A stretch of 64,000 nt of DNA from Chryseobacterium nakagawai (GCF_900637665.1 NZ_LR134386.1:4952501-5016500); one strand, 5' to 3'; numbered from the stretch's first letter, positions 7,866-18,340 are shown. The notes: generated from the letters alone by a model not told the origin. A program made the numbers and translations.

Positions 7866-10800
7866 TTGAAACTGAAAATCAACACTAGCAAACTTTTAAG
7901 GCGTATTGCAATAACCTTTATTTCAATATTGGTTCTTCTTACCCTGTTGATCCTAAGCCTAAGACTTCCAGCCGTTCAAAACTTCATCAAAGATCGATTG
8001 ATTGTTTACCTGGAGAAAAAAATCAAGACCAAAGTAAGTCTGGAGAGAGTCTACATTGGATTTCCTAACAGTCTTGTGATGGAAAATCTCTACCTCAAAG
8101 GCCAGGATGTAGATACTCTTTTAGCCGTAAAAAAGCTGGATGTGGGGCTACACATGCTTAAGCTTATCAACTCTACGGCAGATATTACCTCTGTAGATAT
8201 GGAAGGAGCCCGCGCCAATGTAGTCAGAAAACCAGATGGAAAATTCAATTTTGATTATATTATTGATGCCTTTGCGAGCAGTGATAAAGAAGAAAGTTCT
8301 TCCAAACCTTTCATTATTTCTCTGGATAAAATCAATTTAAAAGATATTGGGGTTACCTTCAATGACCAACAGTCAAAAAATGATATTAATCTCTATTTTA
8401 AATCTTTTGATACCAGGGTCAAAAAATTCGACCTTAATAAAAATACCTACGCTGTTAATGATATTAATCTTGATGGGTTAAAATTAAAACTGAAACAGGG
8501 AATTGTAGAAGAAGTTTCTAAGAAGGTGGAGAAAAAAGTAGATTCCCTGAATCAAAAAAAACCAATGAATATTGGATTGAGAGGAATCAAACTGACTCAC
8601 TTCGATATTGATTATGGTGATGAAAACACCAAGACCTATGCTAAAGTTTTATTCAAAGAATTAAGTACAAAGGTCAACAAACTTGATCTTGAAAATAACG
8701 CTTTCAACGTTGGAAATGTATTCCTTTCAGGAGCAGATATTAATGCTAACCTTTATCTTCCTGCTCAGAATGCTAATCCAAAAAATAAAAAAGAACCTGA
8801 ACCATCAAAAGCATCAGATCAGGATAAAGCCATGAGTCTCTTGTTAGGAAAGTTAGTTTTCAACGATGTAAAAGTTGCTTACAATAATACCGCGATTGCT
8901 CCTACTAAGCAGGGAATAGATTTCAATCACCTGAACTTCTCCAAAATGAATGCTGAGGTGAGAAGTTTTAAAATGGAGAATAATACTTTTGCGGGAACAG
9001 TTAATTCAGCAGAAATTCAGGAAGCAAGAGGACTGGATATTCAAAAATTCAATACGGATTTTGTGTATGCAGAAAAAGAAGCTTATCTGAAAGATCTTTA
9101 CCTACAGACTCCAAAGACGTTATTACGCGATGAGGTTATTTTAAATTATAATTCCATCGATCAGCTAACTTCAAATTTAGGAGCAGTAAAAATTTCTGCC
9201 AATATCAAAGATTCAAAAATCGGATTTTCTGATATTTTAAATCTGGTTCCTACTTTAAAAAATACAGTACCATTCAATAAATATCCAAACGCCATCCTGA
9301 ATGTTAATGCCAATGTGAAAGGAAGTGTTAATGACCTTTTCATTCAAGACTTAAAAGTTTCAGGACTGGATCAATTGAGAGTGAACGCATCCGGAAGAGT
9401 TAAAAATGCAATGAATCCTGATCAGTTGTATTACGATCTGAGAATCGGAGAATTTTCTTCCAACGCTAAAACGATTTTCAATTTAGTTCCAAAGAATACG
9501 ATTCCTTCTAATATTTCTCTTCCTTCAAATTTCAGTGTCAAAGGAAATGCAAAGGGAACTACAAAAATGGTCAATACAGACCTTAATCTCTACTCTACCC
9601 TTGGAAATGCAGCTATTATTGCCAATGTGGATATGCGTAGAAAAAATCATGAGTTATATGATGTAAAAGCTAACCTTCAGGGAATACAGGTTGGGAAAAT
9701 CATTCAAAATAAAGACATTGGCCCTATCATAGCTCAGATTTCAGCTAAAGGAGAAAGCTTTGATTTCAAAAATGCCAGGGCTAACTTGAATGGACATGTT
9801 GCTTCCGCCGTGTACAAAGGGTATCGATATCAAAATATGAATTTAACAGGTAAGATCAATAAAGGAGCTTATGATGTTATTTTAAATTCAAAAGACCCGA
9901 ATGCTAATTTACTTTTGACAGCATCGGGAATTTATGATGAAAAAAATCCTACCGTAAAAGTCAATGGGGAGGTGATCAAATTAGATGTCAACAAGCTTGG
10001 CTTCTACGAAAAACCAATGATCCTGGCCGGAAAAATAGATGGAGACTTTACAAGTCTTGATCCGAATAATCTGAATGGTTATTTAAACCTTAAAGATTTT
10101 GCTTTTTCTGATACCAAAGAAGTCTATCCTGTACAGGAAGTCAACCTGAAAGCCTCTTCTAATACAGATTCTACACAGATTATTTTCAACTCTCAGATTG
10201 CAGATGTTGAATTGAAGGGTAAATATAAACTTACACAGATCTTCGGAGCTTTAACGCAGACCATTAATCAGTATTATCAGTTCCAAAAACCGGATAAAAC
10301 GCAAAAAATTACTCCGGGACAACATTTTACCTTTACGGCAAAGATTAAAAATGATGATCTGATCAGAAAATTTGTACCGGATCTGAAAAGTTTTGAAACC
10401 ATTAATCTGGCAGGAAACTATGATGCCGATTCTCAAAAAATTGAAATTGATGGTCAGATTCCTCAATTATTATATGGTGAAAATACGATTGAAAAAGGAG
10501 CTTTAAAAGTAACTAATGAAAATCAGGCATTACAATATAACCTGAACGTTGCGGCTTTAAAAAGTTCAAGTTTTTCGCTGAAAAAAATTAACATTGACGG
10601 GGATGTTGCTGATAATACCATCAATTATAATATCACAACTAAAGATGATAAAGATGCTACTCAATTCCTGATTGCTGGACATGCAAAATCGCTTAACGAC
10701 ATTACAGAAGTTTCCCTGAATCCAAACGGTTTAAAACTAAACTACAGCGATTGGAATGTTGCTGAAAACAATAAAATCCAGATCAGCAGCAAAGGAATTT

Positions 10801-12893
10801 TGGCAGATAATTTCACGTTGAGCAATGGTGCAAGTGAAATTTCTATTCAGTCAGAAAGCAATAGCCCAAGTAGCCCTTTGAACATCGCTCTGAAAGATTT
10901 TAAAATCGAAACGATTACAGAACTTATCAAAAAAGATACGGTTCTGGCTAGAGGAACCATCAACGGAACAGCCCAACTTCGGGATGTGATGAAAAATATG
11001 ACTTTCACCTCTGATTTAAATGTTTCCAACCTTATTGTTTATGGAAGTCCTGTTGGAAATCTGGCTGTAAAAGTAAACAATTCTTCACCGAAACTTTTAA
11101 ATGCTGACATCGCCCTTTCCGGAAACAATAACGATGTAAGAATTCTGGGTGATTACAATACTGCTTCCAGCTCTTTTGACCTGAATATGGCGATCAATCA
11201 ACTTCAGATGAAGAGTATCCAAGGATTCTCTATGAATGCCATTACCAATACAGAAGGTTATCTTTCCGGAAACCTGAAAATCACGGGAACAACAAGTCAG
11301 CCGAATATTCTTGGAAAAGTAAAGTTTAATGATGCAGGATTGGAAATTGCAAAAATAGGAAGTGACTTCAGAAACCTGAATGATGAAATTGATTTTACCA
11401 ACCGAGGTATTGAATTTAATAATTTCAAGATCAAAGATAAGGATGGAAATGCTCTGGTTGTAGATGGGCAGGTTCTCACTCAAACTTACAGAGATTTCGC
11501 ATTTAATATGAACGTCAATGCCAAGGATTTCAAGGTAGTGAATTCACAGAAATCAAACGACGCTATGATGTATGGAGTTCTTGCGATTGACGCAGGTCTC
11601 CGTATCCGTGGAAACCTGGACTTACCAAAAGTAGATGGAAGACTGAGTGTTGCAGATAATACAGATTTCACTTTTGTTCTTCCTCAATCTAACCCTTCAT
11701 TACAGGAAAGAGATGGAATTGTAGAATTTGTGGATCAGGATCAGGTGGTTTTAAACAAAACAATTAAAACAGATTCCCTGGATGCCCAAAGCCGTATTAA
11801 AGGAATGGACGTAAGCGTCAATATCGAAGTAAGTAAAGAAGCAAAACTATCCATCATCATTGATAAAGCCAATGGTGACTTTGTACAGCTTCAGGGAGAA
11901 GCGGAATTAACCGGAGGTATTGATCCATCAGGAAAAACAACATTGGTAGGAGTCTATGAAGTCAACAAAGGAAGTTATGATCTTTCGGTAAGTTTCCTGA
12001 AACGGAAATTTGATATCCAGAAAGGAAGTACCATCACCTGGACAGGAGAGCCCACAACCGCTATCATGGATATTACAGCGGTATATAAAACTGAAGCTGC
12101 TCCAATTGATCTCGTAGAACAACAGATCAGTGGTGAGAGTGCTTCCACAATGAATCAATATAAGCAGAGAATACCTTTCAATACCCTATTAAAAATGAAG
12201 GGAGAGCTGCTGAAGCCGCAACTGACTTTCGATATTACCACGGAAGAGAAAAACAATGCGGTATCCTCCAATGTTAAAGATGTTATTGATCAGAAACTGA
12301 CTCAACTTAGAACTCAGGAATCTGAATTGAATAAACAGGTGTTTGCTTTACTGCTCCTAAACCGTTTCATCGGCGAGAATCCGTTTGAAAGTGGTGCCGG
12401 AATGTCTGCGGAAACTATGGCAAGACAGAGTGTGAGTAAAATTCTTTCTCAGCAATTAAATAATCTGGCATCTGGACTTATTAAAGGAGTAGATCTTAAT
12501 TTTGGATTGGATTCTTCGGAGGATTATTCCACAGGACAAAAAAATACCAGAACCGACCTGAATGTTGATATCAGTAAAAAATTATTGAATGACAGACTGA
12601 AAGTAACCGTCGGAAGTAATTTTGGATTAGAAGGACAGGCCCGTCAGAATGAGAATATGACGAATATTGCAGGAAATGTCTCTGTAGATTATAGTCTGTC
12701 CAAAGATGGAAGATATATGTTACGAGCTTATCGTAAAGATGAATATCAGGTAGCTCTTCAAGGGCAAATCATAGAAACCGGAGTTGGATTTATCATTACT
12801 TTAGATTATGACAAATTCCGTGAGATTTTCCAAAAATCCAAAGAGAAGAAGCCTAAAAAGAATCAAAACAACCAAGTGGTAGAATTTAAATAA
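7866..12893 (+). CDS. tamB: Translocation/assembly module protein TamB
   Basis: About 1676 aa. After a short basic N-terminus and one TM anchor (about residues 13-35) comes a very long run of beta-rich AsmA/TamB-type repeats. The C-terminal ~400 residues match the TamB (DUF490) domain, including the VDYSLSKDGRYMLRAYRKDE-like end. TamB spans the periplasm and works with TamA/TamL in outer-membrane biogenesis and probably lipid transfer. No ATG exists before residue ~73, so a TTG start is needed: 7845 or 7866. I prefer 7866 because 7845 lies inside a likely -7 box. It overlaps tamL by one base (TAATG). Confidence 0.93.
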   Translation: MKLKINTSKLLRRIAITFISILVLLTLLILSLRLPAVQNFIKDRLIVYLEKKIKTKVSLERVYIGFPNSLVMENLYLKGQDVDTLLAVKKLDVGLHMLKLINSTADITSVDMEGARANVVRKPDGKFNFDYIIDAFASSDKEESSSKPFIISLDKINLKDIGVTFNDQQSKNDINLYFKSFDTRVKKFDLNKNTYAVNDINLDGLKLKLKQGIVEEVSKKVEKKVDSLNQKKPMNIGLRGIKLTHFDIDYGDENTKTYAKVLFKELSTKVNKLDLENNAFNVGNVFLSGADINANLYLPAQNANPKNKKEPEPSKASDQDKAMSLLLGKLVFNDVKVAYNNTAIAPTKQGIDFNHLNFSKMNAEVRSFKMENNTFAGTVNSAEIQEARGLDIQKFNTDFVYAEKEAYLKDLYLQTPKTLLRDEVILNYNSIDQLTSNLGAVKISANIKDSKIGFSDILNLVPTLKNTVPFNKYPNAILNVNANVKGSVNDLFIQDLKVSGLDQLRVNASGRVKNAMNPDQLYYDLRIGEFSSNAKTIFNLVPKNTIPSNISLPSNFSVKGNAKGTTKMVNTDLNLYSTLGNAAIIANVDMRRKNHELYDVKANLQGIQVGKIIQNKDIGPIIAQISAKGESFDFKNARANLNGHVASAVYKGYRYQNMNLTGKINKGAYDVILNSKDPNANLLLTASGIYDEKNPTVKVNGEVIKLDVNKLGFYEKPMILAGKIDGDFTSLDPNNLNGYLNLKDFAFSDTKEVYPVQEVNLKASSNTDSTQIIFNSQIADVELKGKYKLTQIFGALTQTINQYYQFQKPDKTQKITPGQHFTFTAKIKNDDLIRKFVPDLKSFETINLAGNYDADSQKIEIDGQIPQLLYGENTIEKGALKVTNENQALQYNLNVAALKSSSFSLKKINIDGDVADNTINYNITTKDDKDATQFLIAGHAKSLNDITEVSLNPNGLKLNYSDWNVAENNKIQISSKGILADNFTLSNGASEISIQSESNSPSSPLNIALKDFKIETITELIKKDTVLARGTINGTAQLRDVMKNMTFTSDLNVSNLIVYGSPVGNLAVKVNNSSPKLLNADIALSGNNNDVRILGDYNTASSSFDLNMAINQLQMKSIQGFSMNAITNTEGYLSGNLKITGTTSQPNILGKVKFNDAGLEIAKIGSDFRNLNDEIDFTNRGIEFNNFKIKDKDGNALVVDGQVLTQTYRDFAFNMNVNAKDFKVVNSQKSNDAMMYGVLAIDAGLRIRGNLDLPKVDGRLSVADNTDFTFVLPQSNPSLQERDGIVEFVDQDQVVLNKTIKTDSLDAQSRIKGMDVSVNIEVSKEAKLSIIIDKANGDFVQLQGEAELTGGIDPSGKTTLVGVYEVNKGSYDLSVSFLKRKFDIQKGSTITWTGEPTTAIMDITAVYKTEAAPIDLVEQQISGESASTMNQYKQRIPFNTLLKMKGELLKPQLTFDITTEEKNNAVSSNVKDVIDQKLTQLRTQESELNKQVFALLLLNRFIGENPFESGAGMSAETMARQSVSKILSQQLNNLASGLIKGVDLNFGLDSSEDYSTGQKNTRTDLNVDISKKLLNDRLKVTVGSNFGLEGQARQNENMTNIAGNVSVDYSLSKDGRYMLRAYRKDEYQVALQGQIIETGVGFIITLDYDKFREIFQKSKEKKPKKNQNNQVVEFK

Positions 12894-15220
12894 TGAGTAC
12901 TATATTTCCAACATACTGTAAATATCTGTTGATTTCCGGATTAGCTTCGGTAGTAGTTTCCTGCAGCAACACAAGGTTTCTGAAAGAAAACCAGATGCTG
13001 TATACAGGCGCTGAGGTAAAGATTGATAGTGACACTATTTCCAAAAAAGAAAAAAAGGATCTTCAGGCTGCTTTAGAAGCGAACCTTACTCCTAAACCAA
13101 ATTCTACATTTTTAGGAATGCGTCCCAAGCTTTATTTCTACAATATTGCGAAAGAACCTAAAAAAGACAAAGGGTTTAATTACTGGCTTAAATATAAGAT
13201 GGGTGAAAAACCTGTATTATTGGGAGATGTAGACCGTGAGTTTAATAAAGACATCATTGAAAACTATTCTGAAAACAAAGGTTATTTCAATGCCCGAGCC
13301 ACCTATGATACTGTTTCAAAAAATAAAAAAGCAAAGGTTATTTATACTTTAAAGCCAGGTGCAAGGTACCTGATTGATGGTGTAAAATTTCAAAAAGACT
13401 CTAGTCTTGTTAATCAGGAAATTCAGAATGTAGCCGGAAAAACACTTCTTAAAAATGGAAGGCCATTTGACCTGGATGTTATTAAAACAGAAAGAGAAAG
13501 AATTGATAACAGGCTAAAAGAAAGAGGATTTTATTATTTTCATCCGGATAATATCATTGTACAGGCAGATAGTACCGTCAACAAAAACCATAAGGTAGAG
13601 TTGAATGTAAAGCTTAAGGAAAATACTCCTGATCTGGCAACTCAACAATTCAGCATTGATAAAGTTATTGTATTTCCGAATTATAATATTCAGGATGTAA
13701 AAGCCGGGAAATACAGCGTTCCTATGAACACAGATTCTTTGAGCAAATATGCATTTGATGATATTTACGTCATTGATCCGCAGCATAAATTCAAACCGAA
13801 AATTTTCGACAGAGCTTTATACTTTAAAAAAGGAGATCTTTACAACCGTTCCAATCATAATCTTACCTTAAACAGGTTGATTAGTTTGGGAGTATTTAAG
13901 TTTGTGAAGAATGAATTTGTAACTTCGGATTCTTTGAATCATAAATTTGACGCTTATTATTTATTAACTCCAAGACAAATTCAGTCTTTACGTCTTGAAG
14001 CATTAGGAAGAACCAACTCCGCCAACTATGCCGGTAGTGAACTTAACCTGAACTGGACGCATAGAAATTTCTTTAAAGGGGCAGAACAATTTAAAGCTGC
14101 CATTTTTGGAGCTTTTGACTTCCAGATGGGAGGTGCTCAGAATGCAAATAATATTTTCCGCGCCGGAACTAATGTTCAACTTTCCATACCAAGAATTGTA
14201 GCTCCATTCCGCTTTCATTCTTCCAGTGAATTTGTTCCCAGAACAAATATTACATTAGGATATGAATTCCAGAACAGAACCCAATATTATACGCTTAATA
14301 ATTTCACCGGATCATTTGGATATGTGTGGAAGGAAAATGCCAGAAAGGAACATGACCTGAAAGTAATTGATATCACTCTTGTTTCACCACAAAAGGTTAC
14401 TGCAGAATATGAAGCCATTGCAGCGACTAATCCTGCAATGAGGCGAATTGTTGAAAAACAGCTTATTTTTGGTCCTACTTATTCGTATACTTATACCAAT
14501 ACTATGTTTCCGAAAAAGAATACCTTTTATTATAAAGGAACTCTAGATCTGGCAGGAAATATCACTGGCTTGGTGACAGGGGCTAATGTAAAAGAAGATA
14601 AGCAAAAAAAGATTTTTGGAGTTCCTTTCAGCCAGTACGCTAAGATTGAAAATGACTTCAGATTCTACCATAAATTCACGGAAAAATCGTCATTGGCAAC
14701 AAGAGTTATTGCAGGAATTGCTTATCCATACGGAAATTCAGAATTTGTTCCTTTTTCCAAACAATTTTTCTCTGGAGGAAGTAACAGCATCAGGGCCTTC
14801 CGTGCAAGAACATTAGGACCGGGAAGTTTTGATCCGAGAACAATACAACAGGGTGCTTATTTTGATCAATCCGGGGATATTAAATTGGAATTAAATGCCG
14901 AATATCGCGCCAACTTATATAAATTTTTAAACGCAGCAGTCTTTGTGGATGCTGGAAATATCTGGTTATTGAATAGTGATCCAGACAGACCGGGAGCTAA
15001 GTTTTCAAAAGACTTTTTGAATGAAATTGCTGTAGGAGCCGGAGTTGGTCTAAGACTTGATTTCTCTATCCTGATCTTAAGATTAGACCTGGCTATGCCA
15101 TTGAGAGTACCTTACTATGAGAAGGGAGACAGATGGGCTTTCGATAAAATCAATTTCGGAGATTCAAGCTGGAGAAAAGATAACCTTGTTTTAAATATTG
15201 CCATCGGATATCCTTTTTAA
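12893..15220 (+). CDS. tamL: TamL, lipoprotein form of the TamA/BamA-type outer-membrane protein
   Basis: 775 aa. The signal peptide ends in a lipobox (VVVSC, Cys at about residue 24), followed by POTRA-like segments (about 30-370) and a C-terminal Omp85 beta-barrel (about 380-775). The barrel contains the GGSNSIRAFRARTLGPGSF motif typical of loop 6 in the BamA/TamA family. Bacteroidota carry this lipidated TamA variant, TamL, next to tamB. It sits in the outer membrane and pairs with TamB. The start ATG overlaps the tamB stop, so the two are translationally coupled. Confidence 0.92.
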   Translation: MSTIFPTYCKYLLISGLASVVVSCSNTRFLKENQMLYTGAEVKIDSDTISKKEKKDLQAALEANLTPKPNSTFLGMRPKLYFYNIAKEPKKDKGFNYWLKYKMGEKPVLLGDVDREFNKDIIENYSENKGYFNARATYDTVSKNKKAKVIYTLKPGARYLIDGVKFQKDSSLVNQEIQNVAGKTLLKNGRPFDLDVIKTERERIDNRLKERGFYYFHPDNIIVQADSTVNKNHKVELNVKLKENTPDLATQQFSIDKVIVFPNYNIQDVKAGKYSVPMNTDSLSKYAFDDIYVIDPQHKFKPKIFDRALYFKKGDLYNRSNHNLTLNRLISLGVFKFVKNEFVTSDSLNHKFDAYYLLTPRQIQSLRLEALGRTNSANYAGSELNLNWTHRNFFKGAEQFKAAIFGAFDFQMGGAQNANNIFRAGTNVQLSIPRIVAPFRFHSSSEFVPRTNITLGYEFQNRTQYYTLNNFTGSFGYVWKENARKEHDLKVIDITLVSPQKVTAEYEAIAATNPAMRRIVEKQLIFGPTYSYTYTNTMFPKKNTFYYKGTLDLAGNITGLVTGANVKEDKQKKIFGVPFSQYAKIENDFRFYHKFTEKSSLATRVIAGIAYPYGNSEFVPFSKQFFSGGSNSIRAFRARTLGPGSFDPRTIQQGAYFDQSGDIKLELNAEYRANLYKFLNAAVFVDAGNIWLLNSDPDRPGAKFSKDFLNEIAVGAGVGLRLDFSILILRLDLAMPLRVPYYEKGDRWAFDKINFGDSSWRKDNLVLNIAIGYPF

Positions 15221-15221
15221 T

Positions 15222-16157
15222 ATGATTAATAATGCTAAATTTTTCTGGGAAGTTTTAAAAGAAACCTTTACTGAGTGGAACAGTTCTTCTGCATCCAAAG
15301 ATTCAGCAAGCCTGGCTTATTACGCCATTTTTTCTATCCCGGGATTATTAATTATTATTATCTGGGTATTGGGTAACTTCTTTGGAGAAGAGGCTATCCG
15401 TGGACAAATCAGCACTCAGATCAGTGGGATTATGGGACCTGATGTAGCCAAAAGTATCGAAGGAATGCTTGCCGGAGCCTTAATTGACAAAAAAAATATC
15501 TTCATGAAAGCTGTAGGAGTAGGAGCCTTGGTTTTTGGTTCTACTACTCTATTCTTCCAACTTCAACATACCTTGAATTCGCTTTGGGATGTAGAGTCTG
15601 CTCCCAAAAAGGCCTTACTCAAGTTTTTACTGGATAGAGCTAACTCCTTAGGAATGATCCTGATTCTTGGATTCCTCCTTATGATTACCATGGTCCTTTC
15701 TTCATTAATCAGCCTTTTTAATACAATCATCACCCAATATTTTGGATTTGAAACGTATCTACTTGTTGAGGTCGTCAATTTTTCCATCGGATTTGGCCTT
15801 GTCATGCTTTTATTTGCCCTAATGTTTAAAGTGCTTCCGGATGTACAAATCACCTGGAAATCTGTTTGGCGAGGTGCTTTTTTAACAACAGCCTTATTTA
15901 CGCTGGGGAAATTTTTACTGAGTCTTTATTTCAATCAGTTTAAACCTACTTCAGCATTTGGAGCTGCCGGAACTGTTATTCTGATTATGATGTGGATCAA
16001 CTATTCTTGTATGCTCATATTTTTTGGTGCGAAGTTCACTAAAGTATACACCTATAGAAAAGGGTACAAGGTCATTCTCTCTAAGCATGCAAGATGGACT
16101 CCTGCAAAACTCTATGCAGATAGTTTGAAGCAGATGCATGGTGAGAAAAGTGAATGA
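15222..16157 (+). CDS. YihY/BrkB-family inner-membrane protein
   Basis: 311 aa from the ATG at 15222, one base after the tamL stop. It has about six TM helices, with family signatures SLAYYAIFSIPGLLIIIIW near the N-terminus and NQFKPTSAFGAAGTVILIMM near the C-terminus. This matches YihY/virulence factor BrkB (once misnamed RNase BN). Its molecular role is not settled; possible envelope lipid transport has been discussed for the family, which would suit cotranscription with tamB-tamL. A bidirectional terminator follows. Confidence 0.88.
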   Translation: MINNAKFFWEVLKETFTEWNSSSASKDSASLAYYAIFSIPGLLIIIIWVLGNFFGEEAIRGQISTQISGIMGPDVAKSIEGMLAGALIDKKNIFMKAVGVGALVFGSTTLFFQLQHTLNSLWDVESAPKKALLKFLLDRANSLGMILILGFLLMITMVLSSLISLFNTIITQYFGFETYLLVEVVNFSIGFGLVMLLFALMFKVLPDVQITWKSVWRGAFLTTALFTLGKFLLSLYFNQFKPTSAFGAAGTVILIMMWINYSCMLIFFGAKFTKVYTYRKGYKVILSKHARWTPAKLYADSLKQMHGEKSE

Positions 16158-16183
16158 TTATTGTGCAGCTATCATTAAAATAC

Positions 16184-16217
16184 AAAAAAGCCTCCTAAAA
16201 TCAGGAGGCTTTTTTTA
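16184..16217. terminator. Bidirectional terminator between the brkB-like gene and argS
   Basis: Stem AAAAAAGCCTCCT (16184-16196) / AGGAGGCTTTTTT (16203-16215) with a 6-nt loop AAAATC. Convergent genes lie on both sides, and the argS stop overlaps its right edge. Confidence 0.85.
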
Positions 16218-17975
16218 CATTCTGTTTACTGTTCCAATTCCCAGTAATTCTAACGATTTTTTGATCGTCTTTGCTGTAAGGTCTGATAAATTCAGACGGA
16301 ATTGTTTAATATTTTTATCATCCTGATTCAAAATAGGATTATTCTGATAGAATGAGTTATAAGATTTTACAAGGTCATACACATAGTTCGCCACTAAAGC
16401 AGGGCTCAATGTTTCTGCAGACTTAGCCACTACTGTTTTAAAGTTAGCCAATTGCATAATCAATTCTTTTTCAAACTGATTCAAAGTTACATCAGCAGTT
16501 TCTGCGTATGCAAACTCAGCCTTTGTCAACAACGACTGAATACGAGCATAGGTGTACTGAATAAACGGCCCTGTATTTCCATTAAAATCAATACTTTCAG
16601 CAGGATTGAAAAGCATTTTCTTCTTAGGATCCACTTTCAGCATAAAGTATTTTAATGCTCCCAATCCTACGGTTTCATAAGATGCTTCTTTATCTTCTTC
16701 AGAAAGGCTTTCAAGTTTTCCTAGTTCCTGAGCTTTAGATTTTGCGGTTTCATACATTTCCTGCATTAAGTCATCAGCATCTACTACAGTTCCTTCACGG
16801 GATTTCATCTTACCTTCCGGTAATTCAACCATTCCGTAAGAAAGGTGGAATAACTGATCCGCCCATTCATATCCTAACTTTTTCAGGATCTTAAATAAAA
16901 CCTGGAAGTGATAATCCTGTTCATTACCTACGGTGTAGATAAGCTTTTGGATATCGTTCTGCTTAAAACGTTCCACAGCCGTTCCTAAATCCTGAGTCAT
17001 ATATACTGAGGTACCATCAGAACGTAACAATAGTTTTTGATCAAGCCCTTCATCGGTAAGATCACACCAAACAGAACCATCTTCTTTCTGGTATAGAACT
17101 CCTTTATCTAATCCAGCATGGATAAGGTCTTTTCCTAAAATATAGGTATTACTTTCATACTGAACCTGATCAAAGTCAACCCCCAATCTCTTATAAGTAT
17201 CATTGAATCCTTTGTATACCCAGGAATTCATTTCTGCCCAAAGTTTTCTTACTACTTCATCTCCATTTTCCCAATCCAGAAGCATTTTTTGAGCTTCTTT
17301 CATTACCGGAGCATCTTTTTTAGCCTGTTCTTCGGTTATTCCCTGGCTTACAAGTTCAGCAATCTCTTTCTTATAGTTTTTGTCAAATTCTACATAGTAG
17401 TTTCCGACAAATTTATCTCCTTTAGTATTGGTTGTCTCAGGCGTTGCTCCATTTCCAAATTTCTCCCAGGCCAACATTGATTTACAGATATGAATCCCTC
17501 TGTCATTAATGATCTGAGTCTTGATAACATCATAACCCGCCTCTTTTAAGATCTGAGCCACGGAAAACCCTAACAGGTTATTTCTGATATGCCCTAAATG
17601 CAGTGGTTTGTTAGTATTTGGGGAAGAATATTCCACCATTACGGTGGCATTTTTCTTATCTATTGTCGAAAAACCATTGTGAACAGATCTAAAGTTATCC
17701 ACAAACAGTTGGTTTTTAACTTTAACATTAAGGAATCCTTTAACCACATTAAAGCTTTCGAAAAGATCCGTTTGCTCTGTTAAAGCTTCTCCTAATTCAA
17801 CCCCGATACTTTCTGGGTTTTTCTTCAATTGTTTTACCAACGGAAAAGTAACGATTGTAAAGTCACCTTCAAATTCCGTTTTATTTTCCTGAATTTCCAG
17901 ATTGATGTCTTTTAATTGAAATACATTTAAAATGACCTCTGAAAGTTTTTGTTCTATAATATCTTTAATATTCAT
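16215..17975 (-). CDS. argS: Arginyl-tRNA synthetase
   Basis: 586 aa, the usual length. Class I synthetase charging tRNA-Arg with arginine. The N-terminal ~100 residues form the Arg-tRNA synthetase additional domain. The HIGH motif reads HLGH (in SSPNTNKPLHLGHIRNN). The KMSKS counterpart is GKMKSREGT, and the DALR anticodon-binding domain fills the C-terminus. A minus-strand -7 element (TAAATTTG, 17992-17999) lies 17 bases before the ATG, so the leader is short. Housekeeping gene, monocistronic. Confidence 0.97.
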   Translation of the reverse strand: MNIKDIIEQKLSEVILNVFQLKDINLEIQENKTEFEGDFTIVTFPLVKQLKKNPESIGVELGEALTEQTDLFESFNVVKGFLNVKVKNQLFVDNFRSVHNGFSTIDKKNATVMVEYSSPNTNKPLHLGHIRNNLLGFSVAQILKEAGYDVIKTQIINDRGIHICKSMLAWEKFGNGATPETTNTKGDKFVGNYYVEFDKNYKKEIAELVSQGITEEQAKKDAPVMKEAQKMLLDWENGDEVVRKLWAEMNSWVYKGFNDTYKRLGVDFDQVQYESNTYILGKDLIHAGLDKGVLYQKEDGSVWCDLTDEGLDQKLLLRSDGTSVYMTQDLGTAVERFKQNDIQKLIYTVGNEQDYHFQVLFKILKKLGYEWADQLFHLSYGMVELPEGKMKSREGTVVDADDLMQEMYETAKSKAQELGKLESLSEEDKEASYETVGLGALKYFMLKVDPKKKMLFNPAESIDFNGNTGPFIQYTYARIQSLLTKAEFAYAETADVTLNQFEKELIMQLANFKTVVAKSAETLSPALVANYVYDLVKSYNSFYQNNPILNQDDKNIKQFRLNLSDLTAKTIKKSLELLGIGTVNRM

Positions 17976-18138
17976 CTCAAAATTTAAAGTACAAATTTAG
18001 TGAAATTAAAAAGACAAGTCTATAATGCAAAGACCTACATTTAATTATTTGATGATTTTTTTGAACAATTATTCTGAAAATCAAAATATTATCTATATTT
18101 TCCATATATTTATTATAGTCATCAAACAAAACTTTAAC

Positions 18139-18294
18139 ATGAAAAATCTAAAAAAATTCATTAAAACTGACCTTAAAAAAATTACTGCCGGAAATGCACC
18201 ATGCTGCGAACCATGGGGAAGATGTCCTGATGGTTACAAACAATGCCAGGAATGGGGAGCTTGTGTGCCTAAATCTGTAAATTGCGGTGGATAA
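18139..18294 (+). CDS. Cys-rich secreted peptide precursor with a bacteriocin-like leader
   Basis: 51 aa from the ATG at 18139 (upstream in-frame codons are unlikely). The first 18 residues are a Lys-rich leader ending in Ala-Gly, like the double-glycine leaders of Chryseobacterium bacteriocin-like/RiPP precursors. The remaining 33 residues hold six Cys (C22, C23, C29, C36, C42, C49) and end in Gly-Gly. The leader has the same length and plan as those of the peptides at 48849 and 49278. No peptidase-transporter, MNIO (DUF692), lanthionine or radical-SAM gene is near. Function is inferred. Confidence 0.75.
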   Translation: MKNLKKFIKTDLKKITAGNAPCCEPWGRCPDGYKQCQEWGACVPKSVNCGG

Positions 18295-18322
18295 AAAAGA
18301 GGTCATAAAGACCTCTTTTTTT
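18294..18322 (+). terminator. Terminator of the Cys-rich peptide gene
   Basis: Stem AAAAAGAGGTC (18294-18304) / GACCTCTTTTT (18310-18320) with a 5-nt loop and a T run, immediately after the stop codon. Confidence 0.85.
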
Positions 18323-18340
18323 GTAGTAATACAAAAAATA

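Noticed and set aside
11097..11483. 128-codon antisense ORF within tamB
   Set aside because: Shadow of the repeat-rich tamB frame; not protein-like.
18025..18138. Longer start for the Cys-rich peptide
   Set aside because: Upstream codons encode an AT-rich, Ile/Phe-rich stretch; the ATG at 18139 gives the 18-residue leader shared with two other peptides.
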